NCBI GenBank assembly: GCA_039566865.1
Contig: CM076944.1
Span: 6,470,501 to 6,534,500, forward strand
Length of the DNA: 64,000 nucleotides
DNA from: Aurelia coerulea
Taxonomy: Eukaryota > Cnidaria > Scyphozoa > Semaeostomeae > Ulmaridae
Direction: 5' to 3'
Made by a program: the position numbers and the translations under genes. Within the stretch, counting starts at the first letter, position 1. The number at the start of each line of letters is the position of its first letter. The notes under the pieces were generated by a model. It was not told the DNA's origin and did no database searches. It worked only from the letters and a program-made list of their open reading frames with translations. Positions 24,438 through 36,900 of this stretch are shown piece by piece.

Positions 24438-24535
24438 AAAGCTTCGTCACATTTCTTGTGATTTCTGAGTATGCTTCAAAACAACAATCTTGGACAAAAT
24501 ATATCCGGACTGTATGTGATCGAATTGGAAGCAGA

Positions 24536-24658
24536 ATTTCCTCCCTCCCCCCACCTATCAATGTTGGTCTGACATGAGATGTTGGTGGAAAGGTTTCTGC
24601 TTCCATCAAGCCTGAAATTCGACGTCAATAACAACATTGATCTTGGGGGGAGGGGGGA
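24536..24658. repeat. Small C/G-rich inverted repeat
   Basis: AATTTCCTCCCTCCCCCCAC followed by ATCAATGTTG is inverted as CAACATTGAT followed by GGGGGGAGGGGGGAATT, separated by about 65 bp. A short MITE is likely; no other copies seen. Confidence 0.45.
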
Positions 24659-25479
24659 ATTGCAAGTTCCAGCAGAAGTCCAGTAATTAATGTCCAAGAT
24701 TGCAGGTAGCTTGTAAAAGCACAAATTACCATGAATTGAAAGCAATTTCAAGACTTTGCATTATGTCTTAGAATTTGGTTTTTGACACAAATGCACATGA
24801 ACTCATGAAGAAATGTTCATTGTCAGCACCAATAGGATTGGCGGGATTCTTGTATTGCCTCAGTTTGAAACGTCAGTCAAGTAATGATAGATGAATAACA
24901 ACTTTCTGGACATTTTTCATTTGAGAGAAACTTAGTGCATTTGAAAAATCATATGAAAAATCTCAAAATTGAATTCAAACCCCGGGATATTAAGTTCTCT
25001 ACGGTACGGGCTTGTGCTATTTTTTAGAGTATCTTTTTTATGATAGAGTCCGGATTTCTGGATATGATTTTCAAGGATTTTCTAAGTTCTCCAGATTTAT
25101 GGGTATACTTTTCAGAAATTTTACTTTCTTTTCATACAAGTGAAAAACTTCGAACCATGAAAAGCGTGATAAAAAGATGATTTCACTTGACATTAAAGGG
25201 AATCGACATAGTTAAAAGCTGGCCCGGGCCAAGTTAAAAATATAATCTATTGCATTCAACAACTTTGACGCCTGCGGTTTCATTGTGTGGCGAAGGAAAC
25301 AATGGGTTTTTGGGCGTTTCTCGAGCCTATTTATAGCAGCTTGTCGATAAAGCTATGTCTATTCCATTTAAGTGTATGGTCACTTGACCTAAAGTGGGTG
25401 GAAACAATTTTAGCTGAACGGGGGCACGGTTGGGGAGGTTCTTCCCGTTCTTCCATAGTAAAGGTACCTGGGGATGTGC

Positions 25480-25805
25480 TGCGAGCAAGGGTATAATTTT
25501 TCAGACTTCTAGTCTAGCCAAGGGTATCCTTTTTTGCAATTTTGGCCTACAACGGTCTAGCCAAGGGTATCATTTTTGACAATATTGGTCTAGCGAACGG
25601 TCATGATATCATATTTGGTACAAATTTGACAATATTGGCACAGGAAATGGCCAAGTTTGGTCTAGCCAAGGGTACCATTTTCGTAGAAATAGGTCCAGAC
25701 AATGGTCAAATTGGTCTAGGCAAGGGTACCATTTTCGTAAAAATTGGTCTAGCCAACGGTACTATTTTGAATATGCTCGCGGCAGACCCCTACCCAAAAT
25801 TTCTT
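25480..25805. repeat. Degenerate minisatellite (CTAGCCAAGGGTATCATTTT units), copy 2
   Basis: Same unit and same terminal phrase (ATGCTCGCGGCAGACCCC) as 11100-11640. The repeats happen to be open in one frame and give a repetitive GLAKGTIF-like peptide. This is a by-product of the repeat, not evidence for a gene. Confidence 0.6.
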
Positions 25806-26684
25806 AGTTGGCAAATTCGAAGGAGTTATTATACCAATGGATTGTTGGCTGGACAAACAAAGACCAGCCAATCTTGCCAGTTTGAGAATAACCGCATCCG
25901 AAGAAAAACTCTTTCAAATGGAATTGAGACTTGGGAGAATAAAACTGAAACATTTCATGGGATGCATTTTGGTAAATGAATTGAACATAGTTTTGTAAGA
26001 AACAATAAGAGGCCATATTTTCTGTTCAAACGATTCTTCAGTGGTTAAACATAAACCAAGCCACCAGTTTTAGAAGTCTTGTGGGGCAGGCGGGGCAGGG
26101 CAACAGCAATGGATTTGAAAGCTTCATTTTGAATTCAAAATGTGCCCAGTTTGATAAGGAAGATAATGCAAACCAATAACGTATTTATTTCGCTGAATCC
26201 AGAAGAGACCGAGGCAGGACTGAGAAAAATGGATAACGCTCTCTCTGTAAGGTTAATTTTGACTGTCGGACCATACAGACCAGGCGCTAGAAACCACACG
26301 GAGGATAAAAAGCTAAATAGAGCTGGCAAAAGAGATAGGAAACAAGCTTCGGAACATTAAAGGAATAAAAATCAACCAGCATATGCGAGGTGCTTTAAGA
26401 ATAGAAAAGTATTAACAAAGGCCAGACATGCGTCACGCGACGTAAAGCTGCACTCTGTTGTCGCATGGCTAGATTGGTTAAATTTTGACAGGCATCAAAA
26501 TAGAGATTCAAACCATTTTTTACGTTGGTCGATTGCCTTTTGAAGAGAAACAAGCGAAAATTGTTTCTCTCTGCCGCTTGAACCATTTTTAGAAATTTGT
26601 TCAAAGCAAAGTTCTAATTTTTCAAAGATTTCGAATTTTCCACTCTTGAAAGCAACACATGCCTTTTTACGTGTACAGCCTTAA

Positions 26685-26843
26685 GGCGAATTTCCAGTCA
26701 GTGGAATTTTCCGAGCGGGCGGAATTTTAGACAATAAAAGGTCGCTCAGCCGTAACTTTCTATTCAATTCCAGGGCGACATTTTCTCACGCAGACAAAGA
26801 AACTTCCGCCCGCTCGGAAAATTCCACGGACTGGAAATCAGCC
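26685..26843. mobile_element. 159-bp MITE, GGCGAATTTCCAGTCAGTGG family, copy 2
   Basis: GGCGAATTTCCAGTCAGTGG on the left and CCACGGACTGGAAATCAGCC on the right, with well-kept arms (GAATTTTCCGAGCGGGCGG / CCGCCCGCTCGGAAAATTC). The flank on one side (CGCGGAAGGAGTCTGG) is an inverted match to the flank of copy 1 (CCAGACCCCTTCCGCG), so a larger element surrounds both. Confidence 0.68.
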
Positions 26844-27779
26844 TTTAAAGAGCATCAACGGAGTTACAAGCCTCGCGCGGAAGGAGTCTGGTTATTCTAT
26901 TTTTATCCTATTGTATTTAATGATTTCGAAATGTTTGTGGTATCGTTTTGCTGGAGGAGCAATAACGTGCGTAGAAATGTTCTTTGTCCTGTATATAGAT
27001 TGCCTCTACTTTGTTCCGTTCATTCACTTTCCTTAAGAGATATTAGGAATGATTTCAAATGATCTTTCCCTATTTAGCCAGCCGTATGATCTCTTATTTT
27101 TCCCTTTGAACCTTCAAAATGATGCTAGTCGTGGACGTTCACAATAAAGCTACACTTTCCTACTAGTATTTCAGATAAATATGATTTGATAAGCTTGAAT
27201 TTCTGAAGCACTTCGTATTTAGAGAGAGAACAGCACATTTCAAAACTACATAGAACATGAAACTCATTCCCTTGCAGGTATCTATTTTAAGAAAATCCGT
27301 TCTAATTCAAGAAACGTTGTAAGACACATCTTTGGTCTGCTACGAAACATGTCCAAAATCACGTGACAGAGATACCACGGGGTTTGATGGAATGAGCTAT
27401 CTTTTTGTTATCAAGTGTTTGGTTTCTGAATGACTCCTTTTGTTTTCTGATACAATACGCGTCGCTTACATGAAACAAAAATTGCCGTTATCACATGTCG
27501 AATCACGGCGAATCAACAATCAATATGATTTATCTGATCCTTCTGTTTGCGATGATGATGAGCGATGATTTGAGGAAAATTTCACGTGATCGCTTTTATT
27601 CCCGTTGTTTATTTTGAGCAGTCAGCGTTGGGGTTGCTCTTTTTTGGCCGTTTCTTCACATAACTCCGGCTCATTGTCTGCTAACAATGGCTTTTGAATA
27701 ACTATGCTATGCTCACACTGTTGAGTCGCTAAGAAGCCGCACTGTTCTGCGCAATGATACATCAAGAGCGCGCATTCTG

Positions 27780-27921
27780 ATTGGCTGTTCTCTTTAATAT
27801 ATACGGAACAGGTTGCGAAGTTCCCATACGTTTGCATAGGCGAGATCAACACATTAGGAGTCAAGGAACTACATATGAACCCAGAGCGAATTTCCCACAT
27901 ACGATCTAGAAGAAGCAATAA
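27780..27921 (+). promoter_or_regulatory. Proximal promoter of PTF1A with CCAAT, TATA and PTF1/RBPJ-type sites
   Basis: An inverted CCAAT box (ATTGG, 27780-27784) lies 14 bp before a TATATA box (27798-27803), about 120 bp upstream of the ATG. Two TC-boxes follow: GTTCCCA (27820-27826) and TTTCCCACA (27891-27899), the latter being the complement of the RBPJ consensus TGTGGGAA. An E-box CATATG lies at 27872-27877, about 20 bp centre to centre from the second TC-box. In vertebrates the PTF1 trimer (PTF1A, E-protein, RBPJ) binds an E-box and a TC-box one to three helical turns apart, and PTF1A regulates itself. Function here is inferred. Confidence 0.5.
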
Positions 27922-30900
27922 ATGAGAAACATGAATAGCGATAGCTTCTATGCGACTTTTCCGATCTTCCAACACAGTGGCTACCCGGCCTTTCAGAGCA
28001 GGCAGTTTTGTGGAGAAGCGTCGCTTTTAAAGAGCAGAAGGAAACGGTCGGACGAACAGTACGTTCACCAACGGCAAATGGCAAACCTTAGAGAACGACG
28101 AAGAATGCAGTGTATTAACGAAGCCTTTGAAGGACTACGGAGTCACATTCCTACTTTACCATACGAGAGAAGGCTATCAAAAGTTGACACGTTAAGGCTG
28201 GCAATTAGCTATATAAACTTTTTAGCAGATCTGATTAATTCGGATGATGGTGTTCCTGGACAATTTCCCAAATCATTTGAAGGATCAAAGAAAGTCGTTA
28301 TCTGCCATAGAGGTAAAAGTAAGTGCTTTTTTCTTGCTTCCCTTCTCCGTAAGCCGTTAATCAAGATGGCGATGGGAAGGCGTTTCTCCCGACTTATCAT
28401 CATTGCATCTTCTTTTCTAACTTCTTTGTTTTATCAGTCCTGATTTCTTATATTGTTCATCTGTTTTGAGAAACTTACCTTCAATTTCTGCAATTTGGAT
28501 CTAGTGTTCCTCGCCCAGATTTCTTGTTATTTCGACCTGAAATAAACGCAATTTTATGCAATATCGCTGTAAGAGCACTGCTTTTGATAGAGCGTTATTA
28601 TCATACTTTCTCCATAAACAATTCCGTCATTACTATAAAGAGAACATCTCACGTTTCAAGTGCTTATTTTACCCAACAATATGTGTAATACTAAGGGAAG
28701 CTATCTCCAGCAAATCTACTTATCTTCAAATGATTTCATTGTGTTGCAAGTTCATCATCTCTCTTTACGCGGAATTTATTTCTGAATTTTCGCTTTGTTG
28801 AACACTTGCTCCTTTTATATTCCGTTTCCAGATTTGCTTTGATCCTGTTTTAAATTTCACCATTGATTTTAATGATTGCTCTTGATTACATCGAACTTGG
28901 TCCTCTATCTTCTGCTTTCTGGTAGGTTTTCATCGAAAAGGCGATGCGATATATTTGTTGAAAACTTGATTTAAAAAAGCCAGAATTTTCTTCTAAAACT
29001 GTTACTGCAAAAGCAAGTCATTTTAGCGCAAGTTTGTCAATTTCTTTTACGGTCATTCCTGGTATCAAAGTAAATTCATGATATCTATGGTAGCTCATTG
29101 CAATCCTTGGGATGTAGCCAGCAAGAAATACGATATCCAAGTGCAGACGTATTGTTCTATCTATCTTTTACGTCAACGAATGATATGCAGAGTACAAATG
29201 TTTCTGTCTATATGAGAAGGTTCTATATGTTGCTATCTATCTACATATAATATGTTTCTATCTATATAACAAGGGCTTGAAGAGCTCTTACATCTTCTAA
29301 ATCATATTTTGGGATTTAATAAACAGTCTTGAAGCGACATGTTGAAATTATTCTGCTGCAAATCAAAGAATGCTTTCAAATACTCGCATTATTGGGTTTC
29401 TACTTGTATATAAAAAGAGATGCTGAAATATCTGAGCGTAGGCTTTTGCCATTATAACCTAATTTAGCTTTAACACTAATACTGGGCATCGCTTTTGAAG
29501 CATTTTTATCTAAATAAACCAACATAGTTCTTTCGCAAATTTCATACAGGACCTTGAAGAATGTTCTCTGTTGCTCATTTTCAGGCAAACACTCCTGAAT
29601 AATCTTGAAATACTTAAGCTTGCCTTTTTCGGAAAGTCAAGCAAATTGTAAAGCTTTGAGTAGTGTTTCTATCATTGCTGAAGTGTATTACAACATGGAT
29701 CATCTGTCAGCATCTTGCTCGAATTTACATGATTGTCTTCCTCAGATATTCTGATCTGAGGGTGAATGAATAGAACTCATGATATCAAATCATAGATAAG
29801 AAGCATAAGATTTTCAAATGCAAAACTTCCGATTTTCTAACACTTTCAAGTGAGATTCTGTAACGGTGGAAAGTTTAAATTTGCTCTCGTGAGTATTGCT
29901 TGATCTTGCTCGATAAAAACATCGAACTAAAATCTTCAGTATTAAGCTTTGGACCTTCTTCGATAGCTTTAGAATGAGTGCTTGGAGCTATCGATAGAGA
30001 AACGATAACAATTCGAAACTCTTCAGGTTTTCAAAGACATCAAGAAGTATCTTCACATGTATTTTTAAAATGTCGATAAACAAGCGTTAATATTGAACTC
30101 AAAGCAATATTCTCTAATAGCTTTCAAATAACTGACACTCAGAAGTAACAAGAAATATCGCGAGGATAGAAATACAATGTCTTTTGGCTTGATAAAGATA
30201 TGGATAAAGATCATAACATGTATTGCTAAATTGTCGATCAACAAACTTCGATATTGAACCCAGAAGAATATTCCCAGATAGCTTTCAAATGAACAAGAAT
30301 CCTTGGAGCTACAGAAAAAAAAACGCAAAGACTCAAGAGAGACCTTGACAACCTATTCTAACTTATCATTGAAACATAGCTTCCAAAGCTTTCAAACAAG
30401 CAAAGAACGCATTTATCAGAATGTAAGTAACGCTAGGATTCAATTACAAATCCCCTCAAGTTTTTGAAGCAGCATTAAGACACTCTGTGCTTCGAAATTA
30501 TGTTATTTTCGCCTCGAGAATCATTCCTATTTAGCCAATCAACATAGCTTCTTGCTAGATCTCGACGAAGTTTGCTTGCAAAGCTTTCAAATCAGCAAAA
30601 CCTTTCTTCAGCAACATTTTAGTATCATTAGGATTTAGAATACAAAGCATACGAAGCATAACTAGACTTCTAGGGACAAGTAATTAATATTCCTAGATTG
30701 TCTATTGACAAGTTTCTTGTTAGATCTTGAAGAACATTCTTCGTTAGCTGCAAATGAGCAAGGTCGCCTTGAGCAGAAGATAAGTATCTCTGAGATCTCT
30801 ATTCTGGTCTCCTGATCTTGTCATTGTCTTAGTATTTAAGCAAACAAAGAGATAGGAAGATCATAATTAGCCCTTTGTACTTCAATTTAATTTCAATGAA

Positions 30901-33900
30901 TCGATGCCACTGATTTAGACAATACCCAGACAAAGAGGACAGGTCTTTAACTATACTTTGATTTGCAAGCTATGCGAAGTTTGAGATACAACCTTGATAT
31001 TTTATCAATGTCACTTGATGTCTGTGTAAAGTTTCAAACATTTTTGCATGCAGTCAATCGTAAAGGAATGATATGCCACAAAAACTTGGAGAATAATTTC
31101 TCTTTCTTTTTATTTGCAAGCCATAAGAAGTTTTCGATAGAATCTTAATTTCTTATCTATTTCATTTGATATTTATGTTAAGATACAAACGATCTTAAAT
31201 TGAGTCAATCGTAAGGGAATGATATGCCACAAAAACTCATTCTTTTGAGAGAAAGCTTTCTCTGTATTTTGATTAAAATTATAAGAAGTTTCAGGTAGAA
31301 ACTTTGATGTTTTGATCAATTTCTGTTTTCATATTTCATTTCCATGTTGAGTTCCTAATAATTTTGCATGCAGTCAATCGCAAGGGATAATATCTCACAA
31401 AATCTAATTCTGATAGAGAGAAATCTCTATTTCTTTTAACTTTCAAGCTGTAAGAAGCTTCAGATAGAATCCTCGATATCTGATCAATTTCAGTTTGCAT
31501 CTTTCATACCTATGTTAAGATCCCAATAATTTTGCATATAGACAAGCGTAAACGAATGATAAACACGAAAAACTGATCACGTTAAAAACAGTATTATGCT
31601 CTTTGACTCTTTGAATTCTAAAGCCTCAAGGAGTTTTGATTGGAATATCCGACATTGTATTAAGTTTATCTTTCGTGTCCATGTTGATATTCTAACAATA
31701 GTACATGCAATTTCTCGTAGAGGAATGCTATAATAGCATCAAAAACAAATACAATTAGAATGGAAAGAATATTCTCTCTTGAACTTTATGTTGATAGATA
31801 CTAAAAGTTTTATACTTGAATCTATGATATTAATTCACTAACTTTTACTTCATGATGATTTACATCGAGCTCATTCATAATTGAATAAAATTTGCAAATT
31901 GCTAAGATAGTTATTGGTGATTCAAGTGAAGCCTGGCTAGCAAGGATTAAAGCGAACAATTTGCCATTACATTCGAGCTAACTTGTATCATGAAGTTTCA
32001 TGTCAAAATATATCATTTTTTCATCAATTTTCTCATTCTTCTAATTTCACATTGAAGTTACTCGCAACTAAATATGGTTTACCAACTGTTAAGCTACTTT
32101 ATTGTTGATTCACATGAAGCCTAGCTGCTAAGGATTAAAGCGAACAATTTACCATCAGATTCGAGCGAAGTTGTATCTAGAAGTTTGATATCAAAATACA
32201 TACTATTATTCCATTGAACTTTTAGTCCTAATAATGTTGAATTGCATTATCTTATAAGTAATTAAAGTTTGCTAAATGCTATGTTAATTACTGAGAATTC
32301 TAAGGTATCATAGTTAGTCTGGCTTAAAGCAAATGCTTTGAAACTAGATTTGAACAAATTTGATCAAGGAGTTCTATGCTGGAATTTATAATATCATTCA
32401 TGGATTTTTGCACCCTCATCATTTCACATTGAAGTCACTCATAGCTAGATAAAATTTACCAAATGTTAAGTTGATCATTCATCTCATAAACCATTGCTAG
32501 CATAGATCAAGACAAATAATTTCCATCAGATTTGAAAAAAAATTGTATGAAGAATTTGATAAAACCCCGATCCTGATGCATGACGAGATTTCTTCTATGA
32601 CTGCTGGTATCGATCTGTCTGTTAATGTCCATAGCAATCATTAAAAGCTTATTCAATTTCTTCTTTCTTGTGAATAATAATCCAGAATATTAGCATACAT
32701 TAATGTTTTGCTTCCATCGAAATCTTTGCTGTTTGCTGTTCTAAACTATTTATTAGAAAGTAATGCTCTGATTTAAAAGCTGTCCAAGATTTTCTTTCTA
32801 CGAAATACCTGATTCTTTACATGAGCAATCCTTATCTAGCTTAGAATATCTCACATCGCATTGTTTTTGCTTATTTTTATGCTAGATTATATTTTGAAAT
32901 GCTGTAAATTCCAATGAAATATTTGGATCTGAAGATAAGGATGAAAACTCTGGCCATATTGATTCACATTACAGCCCTGAAGAAGTCCTGCATGGCAGGA
33001 CGAAATATTGGCATAAAATTTATTCAACCATTTGCTGTTGTTTGTTTTTTTGTTGTATTGCGGTGTTTCTGCCTTTAAACATATTGATTCACTTGTAGAA
33101 TTCTGTTAGCTTCAGAACGCTTGCACGCTGGTTTGATCAGTTTGCAAGAAAACTGCAAAACTTTGAAAGACTTTTATATTCATATGTTATATTATTTGAA
33201 GTCATATCATGTTGACATGATGATATTCTGTACATATCTATATATCACTTGCAAGACCACAACACACACTGTTTTATAAACATCTTCTGTAAATTATCTA
33301 GGCACAATATCGTCAACAACCGTGGTCAAGAATGACTGAGACATAGCAGGCAAATTTATAGGCAATTTGAATGTTTTTTTAAATTTCCAAGTTCATTGAG
33401 CAGAAAGCGTACATTTTGCATCTAAGAGTTGTCTTGTAGCTCTTGCTTATCGCAGCAAGTCACTTCGAGATGTTTCAACTGCTAAACAATGGTTCATCTT
33501 GATTAAAAATTGAAATAGCTCGAATATTTGACAGCTTTACATAACAAAATTTCCCTGCACGAAGTTGCTATCTTCTATCCTCGGCATGGCATACACCATG
33601 ATAGATAGAAATGATTGATATCCATATTTCTACATAGCTTCATCAAACTTATCATTATTTGAGAAAGATCAGCAGTAAAAAGACTCATACACTTGTGCTG
33701 AAATATTTCTTGAAAGTCGAAGCAGTTAATTAATTTACACTACAATTAATTTTGCTACTGGCAAGCACTTCAATAACAGTATTCTTTTGACATCTAGGTG
33801 ACGGAAGAGAGTATGGTCTCCCTCCATTAGCTGGACATTCACTGTCTTGGTCAGACCACAAGCTGAAGAAATCTGGAACAAGAGTCAGAACTTTAAAAAC

Positions 33901-33991
33901 CTGGACCCCAGAAGACCCACGTGCAGCAAGTATGACTGTGGAAAATACGGACTCTAATGGATCATGTGAATTGAGAGTATGTCTCCCTTGA
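27922..33991 (+). CDS. PTF1A: Pancreas transcription factor 1 subunit alpha-type bHLH protein, two exons, complete
   Basis: A nuclear bHLH transcription factor of the PTF1A class, which in other animals pairs with an E-protein and RBPJ to specify inhibitory neurons and exocrine cells. Exon 1 (27922-28318) ends at a GTAAGT donor in phase 1. Exon 2 (33798-33991) follows an AG acceptor and stops at TGA 33989. The product is 196 aa. The bHLH is at residues 51-106: basic region [13 protein letters not shown], loop [20 protein letters not shown], helix 2 [10 protein letters not shown]. Past the helix come [20 protein letters not shown] and KTWTPEDPR, the class-specific C-terminal motifs that bind RBPJ or RBPJL; these separate it from Twist, Hand and Neurogenin. 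The N-terminal region (50 aa) is much shorter than in mammals. A TAA lies directly before the ATG; a second ATG sits three codons in. The single intron falls after the CHRG motif. Confidence 0.95.
29400..30800. repeat. Diverged tandem repeat block 1 in the PTF1A intron
   Basis: The phrase AGCTTTCAAAT-AGCAA, preceded by TTGAA--AGAATATTC, recurs at about 30119, 30279, 30387, 30582 and 30746, with spacing from about 108 to 195 bp. A weaker match lies near 29550. Units are strongly diverged, so the array is old. No coding. Confidence 0.5.
30960..31760. repeat. Diverged tandem repeat block 2 in the PTF1A intron (period about 155-170 bp)
   Basis: TTTGCATGCAGTCAATCG is found at about 31041 and 31361, with variants near 31195, 31533 and 31702. 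Each is followed by a TAAGGGAATGATATGCCACA-like phrase and then by AAGAAGTTT--GATAGAATC. Five units can be aligned by eye. An open frame at 30963-31148 is part of the array and is not a gene. Confidence 0.6.
31890..32580. repeat. Diverged tandem repeat block 3 in the PTF1A intron (period about 185 bp)
   Basis: GATTCAAGTGAAGCCTGGCT at 31919 and GATTCACATGAAGCCTAGCT at 32107 start the best two units, both with GGATTAAAGCGAACAATTT. Two weaker units follow near 32293 and 32473, the last keeping ATCAGATTTGAA. The spacing of 188, 186 and 180 bp is regular despite divergence. Confidence 0.6.
32977..33005 (+). ncRNA. Hammerhead-like hairpin, Penelope/LINE-associated type
   Basis: CTGAAGA (fits the hammerhead core CUGANGA), one extra A, a perfect 7-bp stem GTCCTGC/GCAGGAC with an ATG loop, then GAAA. 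Hammerhead motifs occur in the terminal repeats of Penelope-like retroelements. The extra A before the stem departs from the canonical core and no convincing stem III or cleavage site was found. This may be only the diagnostic hairpin of a retroelement end. Confidence 0.35.
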
Positions 33992-33999
33992 GATTGAAA

Positions 34000-36900
34000 T
34001 TTTTGTTATTTATTACACCAGGGAGAGGGATGCTATTGAAGAGAATGATTCTCATGGAAGGAATGTCTCCGGAGAAGCTAAACTTGGATGTCAGAATTGG
34101 AATGGATCTTCAAACAGATCGAAGTAGATTGAATTTATAATAATATACACTTGTACATAACTATGTCGATAGAAGCTTTATTTAGAATAATGAAGTAGAC
34201 ATTTTGTCCTTAAAGTAGATAAATCATTTCTGTATATGACAGGTTTAGTTAGTGCTATAGGTTGTACTTCTAAATTTCTAATGCTACAACTAAATATGTT
34301 GTGAAGAATAAGAGATCTAGACTATAGCGTTTCACGAACTTATCTAACAGAAATTAAAATTTTGTAAGCATTAGATCAAACTTACGTAAGCACCTACAAG
34401 GCTTTTTCGTTTAGCAGAAGTCCATATGAGGTTGCAATTTTCAACTTTCAGATTCTATCATATTGAAACGCACTATATTTACATAACAAAACCCACTTAA
34501 GTTCACCATTTCAACTTTGAGCTTTCCGAGAAGTCGATGGCAATTTCTTGGCTTATTTTGGGCTGGTAAAATAGAAGCCAATGGGGAAGGAGGTAACCCA
34601 ATCCTTCACACTTTTGTCTGAAAAGTTGCAGTTTAACCTCATAATGCCCCTGTCTTCCATATTTCTTATGCTGAATTGTGCCCTTCCCTTTCCAAAGGTA
34701 TAGAAAGCTGTACCCTACCCTCCTGCATAAGAATTGTATCACATATCCCTGTTTTAGGTGTAATGTAACGTGGAGCTAAAAAGCGTGGTGTTCATCAATC
34801 GTGTCCCAGCTGACATAACCTAATTCAACTTGAAAGACAGTTCGTAAACTTTCGTCTCCAAATCGAATTGATTAGGCTACTTAAACACTTGAGAAAGAAT
34901 AAATCTTTCAGATTAACAGCTATTACTGAATAATAGAGCAGAATGATGCCAGACTCAAACTCTTGACCAACATAGACACAGATTCAGCATGTTTTGGTTA
35001 GAGAAACGTGGCCCAAAGGACGCAGATCATAAAGGAACCTCCCCTAATACTGAATGAAGTAGCAACTGTTTGATAATGAAGCCAAACAAAGTGACAAGTC
35101 ACTTTCAAGAGCGACAATCAATTTGTTATCATTGAGTAAAAAGTTACTGTCAAATGTGAGGGGTTATCGAAAGGGAATTGTTCTAATATAAAATTATGTA
35201 CAACCTTGAAAGGTTATGTATTCAATGAAAAGATTTTCAGATATTCTACTAAAGAGTCTGGGTCGAGCAATATTTTCATACACCATATACATTTTCATTG
35301 GAAATGTTCCACTGCATGGCGTTAGAATTTCTACCAATGGGCATTCGAAAACTTGTTAGATTCTAATAAAATGCAAAATGCATGATATATCCCTTAGTTC
35401 AGACTCCCTTGTAGAATCGCTAAAAAGTTCATTCCGTTGTAAAGCACAATTTGTTTAAACTACCTATTTTTATTTCAGCTACCTATTTAGGCTACCTACT
35501 TAATGAATTAGCAATTCGAGCTCTACTTATCTAAAATGCATTTGATTGACCAATTTAGATTGTTTTCACAAAGGGGCACAATTCAAGCAATGGCTCGCCA
35601 AAAGTCCTTTGCGTAAAAAGATGTGAAAACGTTAGACCAACGCCAAATACAAACTGTGAGCCTCTCAAATTTTGAAAATGCTCTAACAGCCAGGAGTGTG
35701 TAATTTTGAGTGACTGAAAAAATCAGATTTTCGCTGAAAACCAAAAGCGATCCAGTGTGTAATTTCAAAGTCAAAATCAAAATTAAATGTGTAATCAAAC
35801 TCGTTGTCATATAAGGATCAAATAACTGTTGATAACGAAACAGCCAATCTTAGAAAGATTTTCGCATCAATGAAAGTTAAATGATTTTGGACCTTTGAAG
35901 CACAATTCACCATTTTTACCTGAACCCTTTTCTTGATGCTGAAACAGGAATTTATTCAGGCATCGGGGTGATTAATGATAAACAACTACACTTGGTATGA
36001 TACCTCTCAGAGTGGTATTATTGATAACTAAACATATACGAAAGACGCTAGCCTTGTAACATACTTGTAACTATAGAACCAATCGCAATACAATTTTGGC
36101 AAATAAGATTTGTTTTAATGTATTACTAATATTTGTGTTTATTTGTGTATATATTAGAAAGTCATACGTATTAAGACAGAATTTTTTATTGTTTATATAG
36201 TCTGGTATACAAATGTATGTTGCGCAATTGAAAATCGTTGTAAGAATTCAAATTATTATGTAGTGACAGCAGTGAAATGGGGAAGAAACTATGAAAAGAG
36301 ACTACCTTGTGCTATCTTTCTTTGTACACCTTATAAAATTATCTAGCGACTCGCTTAATTTCGTCAATCAGTTAATTTTGCAAATTAGAATGAGACTAAG
36401 CAAACAATAGAAAATACAAATACAATGTAAATACACTATCAGAAGCTATCTGGTCTAAGTCCCATTTGCAAAATAAGAGAGGTGAATCCTCTAAGGAGTT
36501 AGAGGGAACAGGTGAAAATGGGCGTGGCATGCTTTCCCTGGAATTCAAGCTGTCACTGCTCATTTAATTTGCCCCTGGCACTTAAGGGCTTTGACTGAGA
36601 GAGACAGCTAGAGAACAGAAATGAGAAAATAAGTACTTATCCTTAAAAAAGATATAAAATTGAATTAAAAGGGCATTAGAGAAAATAAATTGTCTCAGTC
36701 TACCACGAGGCAGTTGACCCTTAGAGAACAAAGGGGTGCAACTCTCTGCTGAATTTGGGCGCGCTGTGCTCTTAACTTTAAACAAGCCTTAAGGGTCGAC
36801 AACACGGTTTGATTGTCGGGATGGCCTTTATTAGCCATTGTGTGCTTATTTCAAGAATAGGCCAGCTCATTGTCAATGTTGAATTTTGATAGCCTGATAG

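Noticed and set aside
25542..25979. 145-codon frame with GLAKGTIF repeats
   Set aside because: The repeats come from a degenerate minisatellite also present at 11100-11640 without a kept frame.
27622..27975. Minus-strand frame over the PTF1A promoter and start
   Set aside because: Antisense shadow of the promoter and first codons of PTF1A; no independent evidence of coding.
29400..32580. CRISPR-like regular spacing
   Set aside because: The repeats are long, diverged and contiguous with no short identical repeats and unique spacers, and the genome is animal.
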